Assembly (NCBI RefSeq): GCF_024868665.1 | Contig: NC_079907.1 | Coordinates: forward strand, 15,447,244-15,511,243 | Source of the DNA: Triplophysa rosa | Taxonomy: Eukaryota > Chordata > Actinopteri > Cypriniformes > Nemacheilidae | Length of the DNA: 64,000 bases | Direction: 5' to 3' | Position numbers and translations under genes: made by a program | Notes under the pieces: model-generated | Database searches by the model: none | What the model was told of the DNA's origin: nothing | What the model saw: only the letters and a program-made list of their open reading frames with translations | Shown here: in pieces, positions 11,760-22,116 of the stretch | Numbering within the stretch: the stretch's first letter is position 1 | Layout: the number at the start of each line of letters is the position of its first letter

Positions 11760-12545
11760 ATGGATGTGGCAGCTCCCCGGTGGTCATGCACCTCCAACCC
11801 GGTGTGGTGGGAGTCAATAGCCTCCCAGTCGCACGGTGGAGGTGGCCCCTTCCCGGCTCAGCGCCATCGTCCACTGCGGGACTACGTTCGGCAGGTCGAG
11901 GCCAGGAGGGCCTCCGTCCCCAAGGTGCTGGTTTGTGCCTACCTGGTGGCCGGGATGGACAACCCTCCACCTTTTCCGGAGCGGGAGGAGTTGGTTTATC
12001 AGCCGTTTCCCCAGTTGGTGGAGCGGCTGCAGCTTCGAGAGGAGCTGGTCCAAGGCTCCTCTCCCAGTTGCCGTCAGGACTCCTCTTGTTCCAGTCTGTT
12101 GTCCATTCCGGAGGACTGTGTTGTGGGCACCCTCACCTTGGGGAACGCCCCACCGCTCTCCTCCTCCCCTGCAGCCTCACCACCCGTTAGCCTTGGGGGC
12201 AAGCGGGGAAGACGAGAGTCCTGGGGGTCCACCTCCGAGGAGTCCCATCCAGAGCCAGCCGTACCCGTCACATCCTTTCTTCAGCCGACCACCAGGCGGG
12301 TGGCTCGGTTGAAGAAAAAGAGGCAGCGGCGGGCTGCGCGGGCCTCTTCCCAACCGGTGCAGCCGGCATCCAGTCCGGTGCAGCAGCCGGCGTCCCAGCC
12401 AGTGCAGCAGTCAGGCGTCCCGTCCGGCATCCAGTCCGGCGATCCAGCCGGCGATCCAGTCTGGCACAGCCGGCAACCCAGCCGGCCTCCAGTCCAGTGC
12501 AGCCGGCATCCAGTCCGGTGCAGCAGCCGGCGTCCCAGCCGGTGA
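11760..12545 (+). CDS. Unrecognised proline/glutamine-rich ORF of the LTR element
   Basis: A 261-residue frame starting at the first ATG 37 nt after the 5' LTR. Residues 40-100 look like a folded acidic/hydrophobic segment (RDYVRQVEARRA, PFPEREELVYQPFPQLVERL) rich in charged residues. A basic patch follows (RLKKKRQRRAARA, about 179-191). The C-terminal third is a Pro-Gln-Ser-Ala repeat encoded by GC-rich tandem units. The repeat continues in another frame to about 12691, so the stop at 12545 may be due to an indel. No zinc knuckle, protease or polymerase motif is visible. Its position is that of gag, and a basic nucleic-acid-binding tail would suit a packaging role, but that is inference. Confidence is moderate that the frame was once coding and low for any function. 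Confidence 0.5.
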   Translation: MDVAAPRWSCTSNPVWWESIASQSHGGGGPFPAQRHRPLRDYVRQVEARRASVPKVLVCAYLVAGMDNPPPFPEREELVYQPFPQLVERLQLREELVQGSSPSCRQDSSCSSLLSIPEDCVVGTLTLGNAPPLSSSPAASPPVSLGGKRGRRESWGSTSEESHPEPAVPVTSFLQPTTRRVARLKKKRQRRAARASSQPVQPASSPVQQPASQPVQQSGVPSGIQSGDPAGDPVWHSRQPSRPPVQCSRHPVRCSSRRPSR

Positions 12546-12640
12546 TCCAGCCGGCATCCAGTTTGGTCCAGCCGTTGCAGCCGGCCTGCCAGCCGGTGTT
12601 TCAGCCGGTCTTTCAGCCCTGCATTCCAGCCGGCAGCCAA
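12350..12640. repeat. GC-rich imperfect tandem repeat inside the ORF
   Basis: Repeated units of the type CAGCCGGCATCCAGTCCGGTG and CAGCAGCCGGCGTCCCAGC alternate over about 290 bp. They give Pro/Gln/Ser repeats on the plus strand and long open frames on the minus strand. The minus-strand frames are by-products. Confidence 0.75.
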
Positions 12641-12937
12641 ACCTGCCCCTGTCAGGTTCCCCGGGTCCCAGCACTCTCGAGCGCCACCTAGGACTAAGAC
12701 TATTCCCCCTTGTCCTAGCCCCTCGGGACTCCCTCCCTTGAACTCTTGTTTTGCCCCACCTCCCCTCCCATGTCTGTTATTCTTATTGTCTCACCCCAAC
12801 CCGCTTATTGTGCATTTTTGTTTACCCTTGATCTTGTTTTCTATGTTTTGTTTCATCGTGTCACTGTCCCAGTCTGTCATGTCTTGGTAGTCAACCCCTT
12901 GGTGAACACCTGGGGGTGTTCATTAAGGGGGGGGCTC

Positions 12938-13453
12938 TGTCACGGTCCTGCCTTCTTGTTCAGGATTTTCTAGTCGTGTGGCAGGATCGGGACAGAGCCC
13001 TTATGTTTTGTGTGAGAAGCCATGGGGTGTTTACCTTTTTGACATTCCATGTGCCTTCTCGTGTCTTGTCATTGACCCCACCCCTCTCGTTTCCTGTATT
13101 GCTTCCCTTCCGTGTCTCATTACCCTCACCTGTCCCTCGTTATTATCCTTTGTTTGTCTCCCTATTTAATGCCCTCTTGTTGTACCCTGTACGTGTGTAC
13201 TTGTGAGTATTACCCTGCCTTGTGTTTTGCCTTGCCTTACCTGACCGTGTTTAGTTTCTTAGTTGTTTTCTGTCCTGCTGTTTTTGCCCCCACGTGGGAA
13301 GTCTTTTGTTTCGAGTTTTGTATTATTAGTTCTGTTCCTGTTTTACTCCCCCTCGTGGGTTTTTTCTTTGTTTTGTGTAATAATAAAGTATTATTATTTA
13401 ACCCCTTCACTGCTGCCTGCATTTGGGTTCTTCCTCTACGTGTGACCTTGACA
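12938..13453 (+). repeat. 3' LTR of the non-autonomous element
   Basis: TGTCACGG...TTGACA, 516 bp. Homologous to 11181-11723 but about 27 bp shorter, with scattered substitutions, so the insertion is not very recent. Confidence 0.88.
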
Positions 13454-13700
13454 CCAGTCAGTCAAACCCTGCCATTATTATTCCACATTTATCTGTGTAG
13501 TGCCCCCTACCCTAACTGGTGTGTGTTACCCAATTTTGTTTTAGGGCGGGCGCCGGGTTCAACTATTTTGTCTCTCGACTATTAAAAAAAAAAGATATAT
13601 ACCACTCTGATACAACTATCCTGAACTTAGGCAACGTGAATGAATGAACAAGGTTAAGTAATACTTCAAAGGTATTTAATTAGAGAATATTGTAAATATG

Positions 13701-14061
13701 TGTGGCGAGGGGGGTGTGGTCCAGCGAAGTCTGGAGAGAAAGGGACGGGAAACCGGCGGGAAATAAGTAGGTCAAAGGATGATCATAAACACCTGTCTCT
13801 TGTTTCAGTGATTGGCGAGAAGAGAATAAAAGCCAACACGAGCGGAGGACAAAGGGAGAGAGAAGTGCGGCTATACAGGGCTAGAGACCGAGAGAGCTGG
13901 AGCGAGAGAAACCCAGGCTGTACAGAGAGTACGAGCGATTGTGCCAGGAGGCCAACTTAAATATTATTTCCTTTTGCTTTGTGTTTTATTTTGAGTTAAT
14001 AAACCTCTTACCAGCTACGCCGACCCTGTCTCCTTCCTTCCATTATCTTGAATGTATTACA
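13701..14061 (+). mobile_element. Solo LTR nested in the gypsy LTR, 5-bp target duplication ATATG
   Basis: Starts TGTGGCGAGG and ends GAATGTATTACA. ATATG lies on both sides (13696-13700 and 14062-14066), and the second copy resumes the gypsy LTR sequence exactly as in the uninterrupted LTR near 27755. The interior has a purine-rich GAGAGA segment, an AATAAAC polyadenylation signal near 13999 and a CTCCTTCCTTCCATTAT tail. Its ends resemble those of 3875-4415, in opposite orientation. Reading frames inside it are not conserved genes. Confidence 0.87.
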
Positions 14062-15309
14062 ATATGAAAAACAAACAAGAAATAAAAGGATTGAATAAAG
14101 GAATAGTTCAAAGTTTTGCGCTTATCAAAAGATGTGTACAGCACGAAAAAAGTAATAAACAGTGGAAATAACCGATAGCTATACCTGTTACAATGGCACA
14201 ACAGCACCGAGTGAACTACCTGGGAGCTGTGTGCACACTTGTGGAGCACTGAAATGATACACTTTACATGCACAAAATATATACAGGCGGTTTCAGAATG
14301 TTAAGAGCATGGTATTACCTTCACACAAAGAGTGAGAGAATATAAAATGAAACTCAATAATTAAGCAAGTGGGCCCACTCACACACACAACATTACTCAC
14401 ATAACCCCCCGATGCAGGTCTGTGTCGTTGCTGGAGTGCCTAGAGGCCTTTGAAACTTAAACTGGCCGCTTCGCTCGCTTGAGCAGACAAAACAAAGAAA
14501 ACTCAGTACCTAGGCTCTATAATCCAAAGCACCCGGACAATCGCCCACTGTGATCCTCCCGGAAAGCACCGATCGTCCCTCGTAGCCGGAGGAACACCCA
14601 ATGCTTCCGGTGGCTGGGTGTGCTATCCAGTTATGTCCGTAGCTCTCTTCCTCGTAAATAGAAACTTGTTCGCACTTCGTGTTTCAAATGCGCTTAGTAC
14701 TATCTCCCACATCTCACCGAGAATCGAACCACGGCAGAACACAAATGCCAGCAAAGAGTCGCTGTAGCGGCTATTCCGTCGTTTCCAACTCAGCCGCTGA
14801 GAGACTGAAACAGGAATTCCATGCATTTGCGACGCAACAAAATACCAGTGAAGCAAAACATACTCGTAATCTTAATTTTATTGCACAGACTGATATTTCT
14901 TGATGTAATATACTATTTGTATTTTAAAGTTGGTCAACAAAGAATACACCCTCCCTGCTCACCCCCTCTATCTCCCTAATTAAGGGAGCAGGTGATTAAT
15001 ATTACCATTCTCACTTAATCCCGTGACCCTCCACCATGATCACGTGACATAGGAAACTTTTATTTTACGTCTACTTCAATCCAGCCCCTAATTATTATCA
15101 AACAATAATTACATTTTATTAATTGGACATGAAATATCCATAGTAACATGATAGCAACATCATATAATGTCCATTTCATCTTTGAAAGGAGAAAAAAAAT
15201 ATATATATATGTGAAAAATGAAAAGTCAGGCAAAAAAATATCCGTAGGTTATCATAAAAAAATTCATTTGAGGAACCAAAAAAGGCAGTCAAAAACTCAA
15301 GCAACAAAG

Positions 15310-16929
15310 TTATCCATCTTCGGCTTCTTGAATAAGACAAATCTTGGTTATTGGTCTTTCCAAACAGCTGCTTTTGGTCTTAATTTGCACATGACGCACA
15401 AATCCTCTTTTGTCTGGAAAGGTTTGAGTTATGCGTCCTATAAGCCAAGAGCTTCGAGGTGCAGTATTATCCACTATAAGCACCATGTCTCCTGGTTTAA
15501 AATTACGTGTGATTCTTGACCATTTCTGACATTCTTGCAGCTGCGGTAGGTACTCCCGAACCCATCTCTTCCAGAACAAGTCTGACATATACTGTACCTG
15601 TTTCCACCTTTTGCGAGAATAAACATCTTCACTTGTAAATTCTCCTGGAGGTAACGATGGAGAAGTTCTCATGAGCAATAGGTGGTTTGGTGTTAATGCT
15701 TCCAGGTGATTTAGGTCACTGGATGCTTCGGACGACCATTAATAATGGATTCCACTTCACAAAGAATCGTTTGTAAGCCTTCTTCATCCAGATTCTGCAT
15801 CTTCAAAATGGAGTTTAAAACTTTTCGCACAGATCTGATTAGCCTCTCCCATGCTCCTCCATAATGTAATCCAGCTGGGGGGTTAAACGTCCATTTAATT
15901 CCCTTCTTAAAGAGAACATCATTGATTTTACTCTGATTACATTCCTTAATAGCAACTCTTAGTTCACGTTCTGCTCCAACAAAGTTCTTTCCATTATCAG
16001 ATCGGAGTTCCTTGACTTGACCACGTCTTGCAGTGAAACGTCGGAGTGCATTTATGAAGGAATCTGTGTCCAAGGAAGGTGCCACTTCAATATGTATAGC
16101 TCGTATGGCTAAACAGGTAAAAATGACTCCATACCTTTTCACTATATTTCTTCTGCTTTTTACATTGAAAGGTCCAAAATAATCCACTCCAACATGGGAA
16201 AATGGAGGTTCATTCGGAGTGACTCTTTCTGATGGTAAATCAGCCATCCGTTGACATCCTGGAAGTGAGTTCAACTTTCAACAAGTTATATATTTGGACA
16301 GTACTCTTCTTATTGCTGTGCTTACACCTGGAATCCAATACTTTTGTCGCAATTTAGATAACATATAATTACGGCCACAATGTCCCACTTCCTCATGTAG
16401 GTGTCTAAGAAGAGTATCTGTAATGTGAGAATTTTTTGCCAGAATGACTGGATGCTTGGATTCTTCCGGCATTGATGCTCTACTTAATCTGCCACCAACT
16501 CTCAAAACATCATCAAGAATAGGACAAAGTCCATAAATGTGACTACTTTTCTTCACACTTGTACCTCTTTTCAGGCAAGCAAGCTCATCAGGAAACATCT
16601 TTACTTGTAGGAGTTTAATAATCTCCAGTTCAGCAGTCCAGTTCTTCTGGGGAGAGGTGAGATTTTTCAGGTTGACTATTCAAGTTGATCTTCATTTCTT
16701 TTTCCGAACCTTTTTGTTGTCCGTCAGAATGAACTAAAGCAAGTCTCAGATGTTTCCTCTTCTGACTAAGAGACAAAAGCAATTTCTTAAATCTCAAAAT
16801 CCAAGCCACAGCTTTCTTCAAACTGAACCAAGAAGAAAAATGGTGAATGAAACGTGTAAGCACCTCATCCTCTTCTTTAACCTGCACAGAGTTGACCTCA
16901 ATGCCTTTCTTGACCTCAGGGTCATCCAC
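15310..16929 (-). pseudogene. BEL/Pao pol 3' part: integrase region, broken
   Basis: Minus-strand frames give, in order, a pre-integrase linker (16929-16630) and an HHCC-type zinc-binding segment (HEEVGHCGRNYMLSKLRQKY, near 16370). The integrase core follows (HVGVDYFGPF near 16195, LRSDNGKNFVGAE near 16000, GGAWERLIRSVRK near 15855), then a C-terminal domain (15678-15310). The D, D and E catalytic residues are all visible. An in-frame TGA near 16278 and a shift near 15700 break the frame. HVGVDYFGPF and GGAWERLIRS are characteristic of Pao-type integrases rather than gypsy ones. RT, RNase H and protease are absent. Confidence 0.82.
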
Positions 16930-17142
16930 TTCGAGCTTTTCAAGCTGATGTTCATGTCCTGTTTTTAAGGAAAGCGTTGGCAGTCAATCCTCTGGAAGCA
17001 ACATCAGCTGGATTGTTCGCTGTATCTACATATCTCCACTGTGAGGCCTTTGAAAACTTGAGGATTTCTGTTACCCGATATGGCCTCAAATTAAATCTGA
17101 AGATGGTAATGCTTTGCAAGAAGTCTTTTTCTTAGGGGCTGT

Positions 17143-17355
17143 TGTAATGCTATGGAGGAAGTGCAATATATGTACGAGTTGGACATGCCAGCCAATATGA
17201 TGGCCATTATAATGAAATTACCCTACAAACTTCGAGATAAATGGAGAACAGTGGTTTGTGAGCTACAAGAAAGACACAAACGTAGAGTTTCCTTCATTGA
17301 TATTGTCAACTTTCTAGAACATCAAGTTAAAGTTCTAAAAGATCCAGTGTTTGGA
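17143..17355 (+). pseudogene. BEL/Pao gag fragment, plus strand
   Basis: The frame has a leucine-rich alpha-helical look: MPANMMAIIMKLPYKLRDKW, then SFIDIVNFLEHQVKVLKDPVFG. This matches the conserved gag segment of BEL/Pao elements (LPYKLR.KWR, F.DIV.F...Q). It joins the gypsy LTR at about 17356, where the reading frame continues by chance to 17511. It is a partial gag, not a functional gene. Confidence 0.7.
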
Positions 17356-17952
17356 AATTATAAGTTTAAACACGCACCGATCCATGAATTGAACGCGTGC
17401 GCCATCTCGTGTAAAGGCAGCAATGTCCCAAACGCCTTGGTACTAACTGTTAACCCATATCTTGAGCTAACTTTAGCTTCGAAGTCACATAACAAACATA
17501 CTCAATTTTAAACAGAAATAAAACCATGTTTGCTTACAAATCGCAAGTTATCCACAACAAACTTCGCGTGTCTTTCCTCCTTCAGTCTCTCTTGACCCAC
17601 CCTTCATTACCCAATAGCATTACATTCATGCAGCCGGGAGGCGGGTTTAAGCTATTAGGCAACCAATAACATGACATACAGCAAACTTGATTGTACACAC
17701 ACATTTTCCACATGTGTGTTTCTACCAAACCTTACGTAGAAAGGCATAATGAGCATTGTGCGTAGAAATGTAATTATATTAAATTAAACATTATCTCTGA
17801 ATTAGAGACTAAAACACAAATGATTATACAGATAATAAACAAACAGCAAAACTGAGAAATAAATGTTTTTACCAAATTCCTCATAGGACTATAGTTATAT
17901 TGGGGTTACACTCTCCCCCTTCTAGACGATCTCATGCCCCCATGAGTTTACT

Positions 17953-19246
17953 TTATACAGGGACAGTTAACCTGGGCTCCAAAGAAACATTTAACTGAGT
18001 ACACAGGGAACATAGAGCTAAAGGGTGACACCACACTGTGTTGCATACATTTTTCCTTAGCTTTACCTGGTCCTCAACATTTATTACCATCCCTCTTTGC
18101 ACTAAAGTTAAGGGGCGGCTAGAGGACTCACCCAGTCTATCGTAGCTGAGCTTTGTCGCAGGCCTTATTGCTCTTCTGGGGCGTACAGGGCCTGGTTCTA
18201 CTACATCTCTTGGATGTTTCTCTGTACCGGTCTCTCCTCCTTCTAGCTTCAGATCTCCAGCTTCGGCTGGATTTGGTTCTTCCAGGGCTTCTTCAGTAAT
18301 CGGCGGTACAGTCTCATTCACAGGAGTGCTAGGCGAGTTAATTACATCATATACAGCCTCTTCCTCCACAGCAGGCAAAGACTGATCACTGTACTCTAGT
18401 TGTGGTTGTTTTTCAACCCGGTCTGGGTAAAAGTAGCACAACTCCTCTTCACTTTCAGAGTCACTGCCCATATCTATGGTTGTCCCATTTGTTCCTCCTA
18501 ATCCTCTTCTCTGTTTTCCACTCACAGATCGGGCTCTAGTCTCTGGCGGCACCAGAGCGGTTTTTGGATTCTCAGAAAGAGTCAGTCTCACATCAAGTCG
18601 GATTGGTAAGATATGGTCTCGATGCAGCGTTCTCACACTTCCCATACCTCGTTCAGGTTTTAGGCGGTACACAGGTAAGTTCTTCAACTTCTCCACTACC
18701 AGGTAGGGAAAAGAATTCCACTTATCTCCAAGTTTGTTTTTTCCAGTCACAGCTAGATTTCTTATCAACACACGGTCCCCTACTGCCAAAGTCTGGTGTG
18801 TTACTCGTCTGTCATACAGCCGCTTGTTCCTCTGCTGACTTTTCTGGGCAGTTTCAGTTGCTAGCTGGTAGGCTCTCTGCAAATCAGATTTCATCCTTTC
18901 CACATACTGTCGATGGTTACTGGCTCCTTTTCCAGCCTGCGATGTTCCGAAGCACACATTCACTGGCAAACGAGCCTCCCGTCCAAACAAAAGATAGTAT
19001 GGTGAGTACCCAGTTGTATGCGTGTACCAAGCGATTAATGTGTTGACTCCATCTGCTTTTCTCACCTGGATTCAGTGTCCCTAGCATAGAAAGGAGCGTT
19101 CGGTTGATCCTCTCGGGCTGTGGGTCCCCTTGCGGATGGTACGGTGATGTTCTAGATTTTCGGATACCAAGCATCTTCAGTAGCTCTTTTATGACCACTC
19201 TCAAAATCTCGGCCCTGATCTGAATGGATATGAGAAGGTAGACCAT
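17953..19246 (-). pseudogene. Gypsy integrase C-terminal half and tail, frameshifted
   Basis: The minus strand reads through two frames: 19246-18917, and 19065-17953 as a 370-codon stretch. The first carries the integrase catalytic-Glu region (SPYHPQGDPQPERINRTLL). The second starts near TTGYSPYYLLFGREARLPV. It then holds a basic, GPY/F-like domain (VGDRVLIRN, DKWNSFPYLVVEKL, YRLKPE) and a long acidic, low-complexity tail of about 180 residues ending near 17953. In gypsy elements the C-terminal domain helps target integration. The frame changes near 19200 and 19080 are indels, so no intact integrase is encoded. Confidence 0.85.
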
Positions 19247-20096
19247 AATGGATTAAAAATTTGTCGCAAAGGATCTTAGCCACCGTCAGAGCTTTCTGGT
19301 CCTTGCAGGCAAACGCTTGTGCATAGCGTGTGAAGTGGTCCGTGACAACAAGAACATTTCCAATACTTCTGGAGTCTGGCTCGACTGCCAAAAAATCAAT
19401 GCACACAAGGTCAAATGGCCCACTGCTGGTTATGTGGTTTAACGGAGCAACCTTCTTTGGCAGAGTCTTTCTTGTTATACAACGTCCACAACTCTTTATG
19501 TACTGCTCTACATGCTGGGACATCTTTGGCCAGTAGAAGCGATCTTTCACGAGTTCAGTAGTTTTCTCAACTCCCAAATGTCCTGAGTCATCATGCAGGG
19601 AGCATAATACTTGGGAGCAGTACTTTTCAGGAAGGACTAGCTGCAATTTTTCTCTCCCAGATGTGCTATAAGTAACACGGTACAACAGATGATTCTGGAT
19701 TTTCAACTTGGAACATTGTCTTTGCAGAAGAGTAATGGAAGCATTGGAACTTTTGCTGGAGGAAAGTAGTCTCCCTGTCTCTACTTCTTGCTTTACTTCA
19801 CCAATTATGGGATCTTCCTCTTGCGCTTTTATCAAATCTGCATTAGTTAGTTGTTTCATTGGACTTAGACTCAGCACAGTAGGACAGGCATAAGCCTCTG
19901 GAATGCTCTGCGGGGATAGTCCTAGATGATCCACCAATCTAGAGGATTCCTCCCCTTCCGGAACAAGAGCTAATTGGCAAATGGCTCGGACTGCAGACTT
20001 GGGGATCTCCTTCCACTCAGAGCACTGGGGTGGTTCACATGGATGACGGGATAACAGGTCTGCATCAACGTTGTGAGAACCAGGTTTGTATTTCAA
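19152..20096 (-). pseudogene. Gypsy RNase H end and integrase N-terminal half
   Basis: This is in the same frame as 20127-22106 but separated from it by two in-frame stops, a TAG and a TAA close to 20123 and 20108. Visible segments are the RNase H end (PGSHNVDADLLSRHP), an HHCC zinc-binding domain (SLHDDSGHLGVEK...CGRCITRK, about 19600-19480) and the first integrase catalytic regions (FDLVCIDFLAVEPD near 19410, HSDQGRDFES near 19220). The chain then breaks by frameshift at about 19200. The order RNase H-integrase-LTR is the standard Ty3/gypsy layout. Confidence 0.87.
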
Positions 20097-20126
20097 GCTA
20101 AAGTTTTACGTAGCTAATGCAGCTAA

Positions 20127-22106
20127 CTACCGATGGCCTGTGGCGTTTAACTTGGCACTTGACAAAACATAGGTGAGTGGATTGTTGTTCGTCCTTACCA
20201 CAAACTGGGCTCCGTAGAGATAGTCATGGAACTTGTCCACCACCGCCCACTTCAATGCCAGGAACTCGAGTTGATGTACAGGATATCGTCGTTCTGATAA
20301 ACTCATCTTCCTACTTGCATAGGCTACTGGCCTTAACCCATCGGGGTGTTCTTGATTCAGGACAGCCCCAATTCCATTCAAGCTGGCATCCACGTGTAAG
20401 ACATACGGCTTGGTAGGGTCTGCGAAAGCGAGCACAGGTGCATGGGTGAGGCAGTGAATGATTTTATGGAAAGCTGTGGTACAGGCATCATCCCAGCGGG
20501 TTCCAAAGGGATCAGACTCCTTGAAGTGCGGAGGTCCATCTGCAGATTTCTTGGTACGCCCAGATGTTGGTGGGTAACCTTTGGTAAGTTCCGTTAGAGG
20601 CCGTACTATGGTGGAGTAATCCTTTACAAACCGCCGATAAAATCCACAAAATCCAAGGAAAGACCTGAGGGACTTTAAATCAGTAGGCATCTTCCATTTA
20701 GTTACTGCTTCAATTTTGGCAGGATCTGGTGACACTCCCGCGGCTGACACAATATGACCCACATATCGTACTTGTGGTTGACAGAACTGGCATTTGTCAA
20801 TCGACACTTTGAGTCCACTCTCTCTCAAACGGTCCAGTACCTTCAACAGCCTTTCCTCATGTTCTTCAAGCGTACTCCCAAACACGATGATGTCATCGAG
20901 GTAAACGATTACTTGAAGGAGGTGCATATCACCAACGGCCTTCTCCATTAGCCGCTGGAACGTGGCTGGAGCTCCTGTAATGCCCTGAGGCATGCGTTCG
21001 TACTGGAAGAAGCCAACAGGACAGATGAAGGCTGTCTTCTCTTTATCTTCTTCCGCCATGGGTATTTGATAATATCCACTGCGCAGATCCAATACAGAAA
21101 ACCACCTACTGCCTGCTAAACAGTCCAGCGCATCCTCGATCCTAGGTGTGGTGTACTGATCGGGAATAGTACGTGCATTAAGGGTTCGGTAGTCGATGCA
21201 CATTCTGATTGCCCCATTTTTCTTCCGTGCAATTACTATTGGGGAAGCATATGGGCTCCTCGATTCCTTTATGATTCCAGCTGCCAATAGATCCTTGATG
21301 TGTCGTCGTACATCCTCAATGTCCGCAGGTGCAAGGCGTCTGGAGCGTTCTCTGAATGGTTTGTTGTCGTGAAGCCTAATATGATGTTCCACCCCTTGCG
21401 CTAATCCCACCTCCCATTCGTGTATAGAAAACACATCTCCTCGAACTGACAGCTTCTGTCTCAGCCTCTTCTCCCATGCCTCAGGAATTTCTGCTTCACC
21501 AAAATCAAACAGTTGAGGGTCTATTACAGCTGAGTTTTGACTTCCAAACGTAGCAAGGACCGTGTCAGTAGGATACACGTTGGCGATTACTGTGCCAGCT
21601 GAGATATGAATATCTTTTGAGGTCTCATTCTGCATCAGCACTTTGATGGTCTTTTCCTCAATAGCAGAAGAGGGCAGTAACACTGGAATTATTAGAAGTC
21701 CAGCAGGCAAACTATCCCCAACAGGTCGGTCCACCACAAAGAACTCTCTCTGCAGCGGCTTGTCAGTCTGTAGTTGGCAAAGGGTGCATACTTCTCCTCG
21801 TGATGGAATAACACAATCCTCAGGCCCCATCCACTTTATGTTTCCTGCATATGTGTCAGAAAGAGTTTTATTCTCAGGTATTTGTGGAATGCAGATTTCT
21901 GAGTGACAAGTCTGTATTCTCAAAGCATGGGCAACACTGGATCCATCAAACTCGCGGCTGAGAGCAGCAAGACGTGTAAAGAAGCTAGCATTAGTACCAA
22001 TTATGACAGGCAACTGCGTAGGACCCTGAGGTTCTGGGCATACCAGCGCCAAGATGGACAAGGACTCTTCCACCCCAATGACCGAAGCAGGAAACGTGAC
22101 ATCCAC
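20127..22106 (-). pseudogene. Gypsy reverse transcriptase / RNase H (659-codon open stretch)
   Basis: A long open minus-strand frame. The N-terminal 200 residues are a protease-to-RT linker. The RT domain follows with GAIRMCIDYRTLN, VLDLRSGYYQIPM, MPQGITGAPATFQ and the catalytic box YLDDIIVFG (near 20895). RNase H starts at the LHVDAS motif near 20400. The 5' end of the frame is cut by the L2 insertion at 22116, and the upstream coding sequence resumes at 25732. The 3' end stops at a TAG within the RNase H region. The RT core itself is unbroken, so inactivation elsewhere is relatively recent. Confidence 0.9.
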
Positions 22107-22116
22107 TACAACATAT

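Larger units (their letters stand above)
11181..13453 (+). mobile_element. Complete non-autonomous LTR retrotransposon (2.27 kb)
   Basis: Two similar LTRs (11181-11723 and 12938-13453) bracket a 1.2-kb interior. CCAGTC occurs immediately outside both ends (11175-11180 and 13454-13459), a 6-bp target duplication. A polypurine run (AAGGGGGGGG, about 12926) precedes the 3' LTR, as expected for a plus-strand primer. The interior encodes one proline/glutamine-rich ORF, with no protease, RT or integrase. The element must have moved with enzymes supplied in trans. No standard TGG-starting primer-binding site is obvious just after the 5' LTR. Three other LTRs of the family lie in this window. Confidence 0.88.
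14763..17355 (-). mobile_element. Rearranged BEL/Pao fragment inside the gypsy LTR
   Basis: In the intact gypsy LTR, GAGTCGC is followed directly by AATTATAAG (about 28477). Here those two points are separated by 2.6 kb. The insert begins TGTAGCGGCTATTCC, probably a BEL LTR terminus. It then contains BEL/Pao pol on the minus strand (about 15310-16929) and ends in BEL/Pao gag on the plus strand (about 17143-17355). Opposite orientation of pol and gag means an internal inversion or two joined fragments. There is no right-hand LTR and no duplicated target. Confidence 0.75.
13496..17910 (-). repeat. 3' LTR of the gypsy element, interrupted by two insertions
   Basis: LTR sequence occupies 13496-13700, 14062-14762 and 17356-17910, colinear with the intact LTR at 27555-29033. 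The gaps are filled by a solo LTR (13701-14061) and a BEL/Pao-derived block (14763-17355). On the minus strand the LTR is preceded by a purine tract (AGAAGGGGGAGAG, 17911-17923), the expected polypurine tract. Confidence 0.87.

Noticed and set aside
12281..12640. 119- and 87-codon minus-strand frames rich in Arg/Gly/Leu
   Set aside because: Produced by the GC-rich tandem repeat in the LTR-element ORF.
13700..13960. 86-codon frame in the solo LTR
   Set aside because: Purine-rich LTR sequence. No conserved motif and wholly inside a mobile element.
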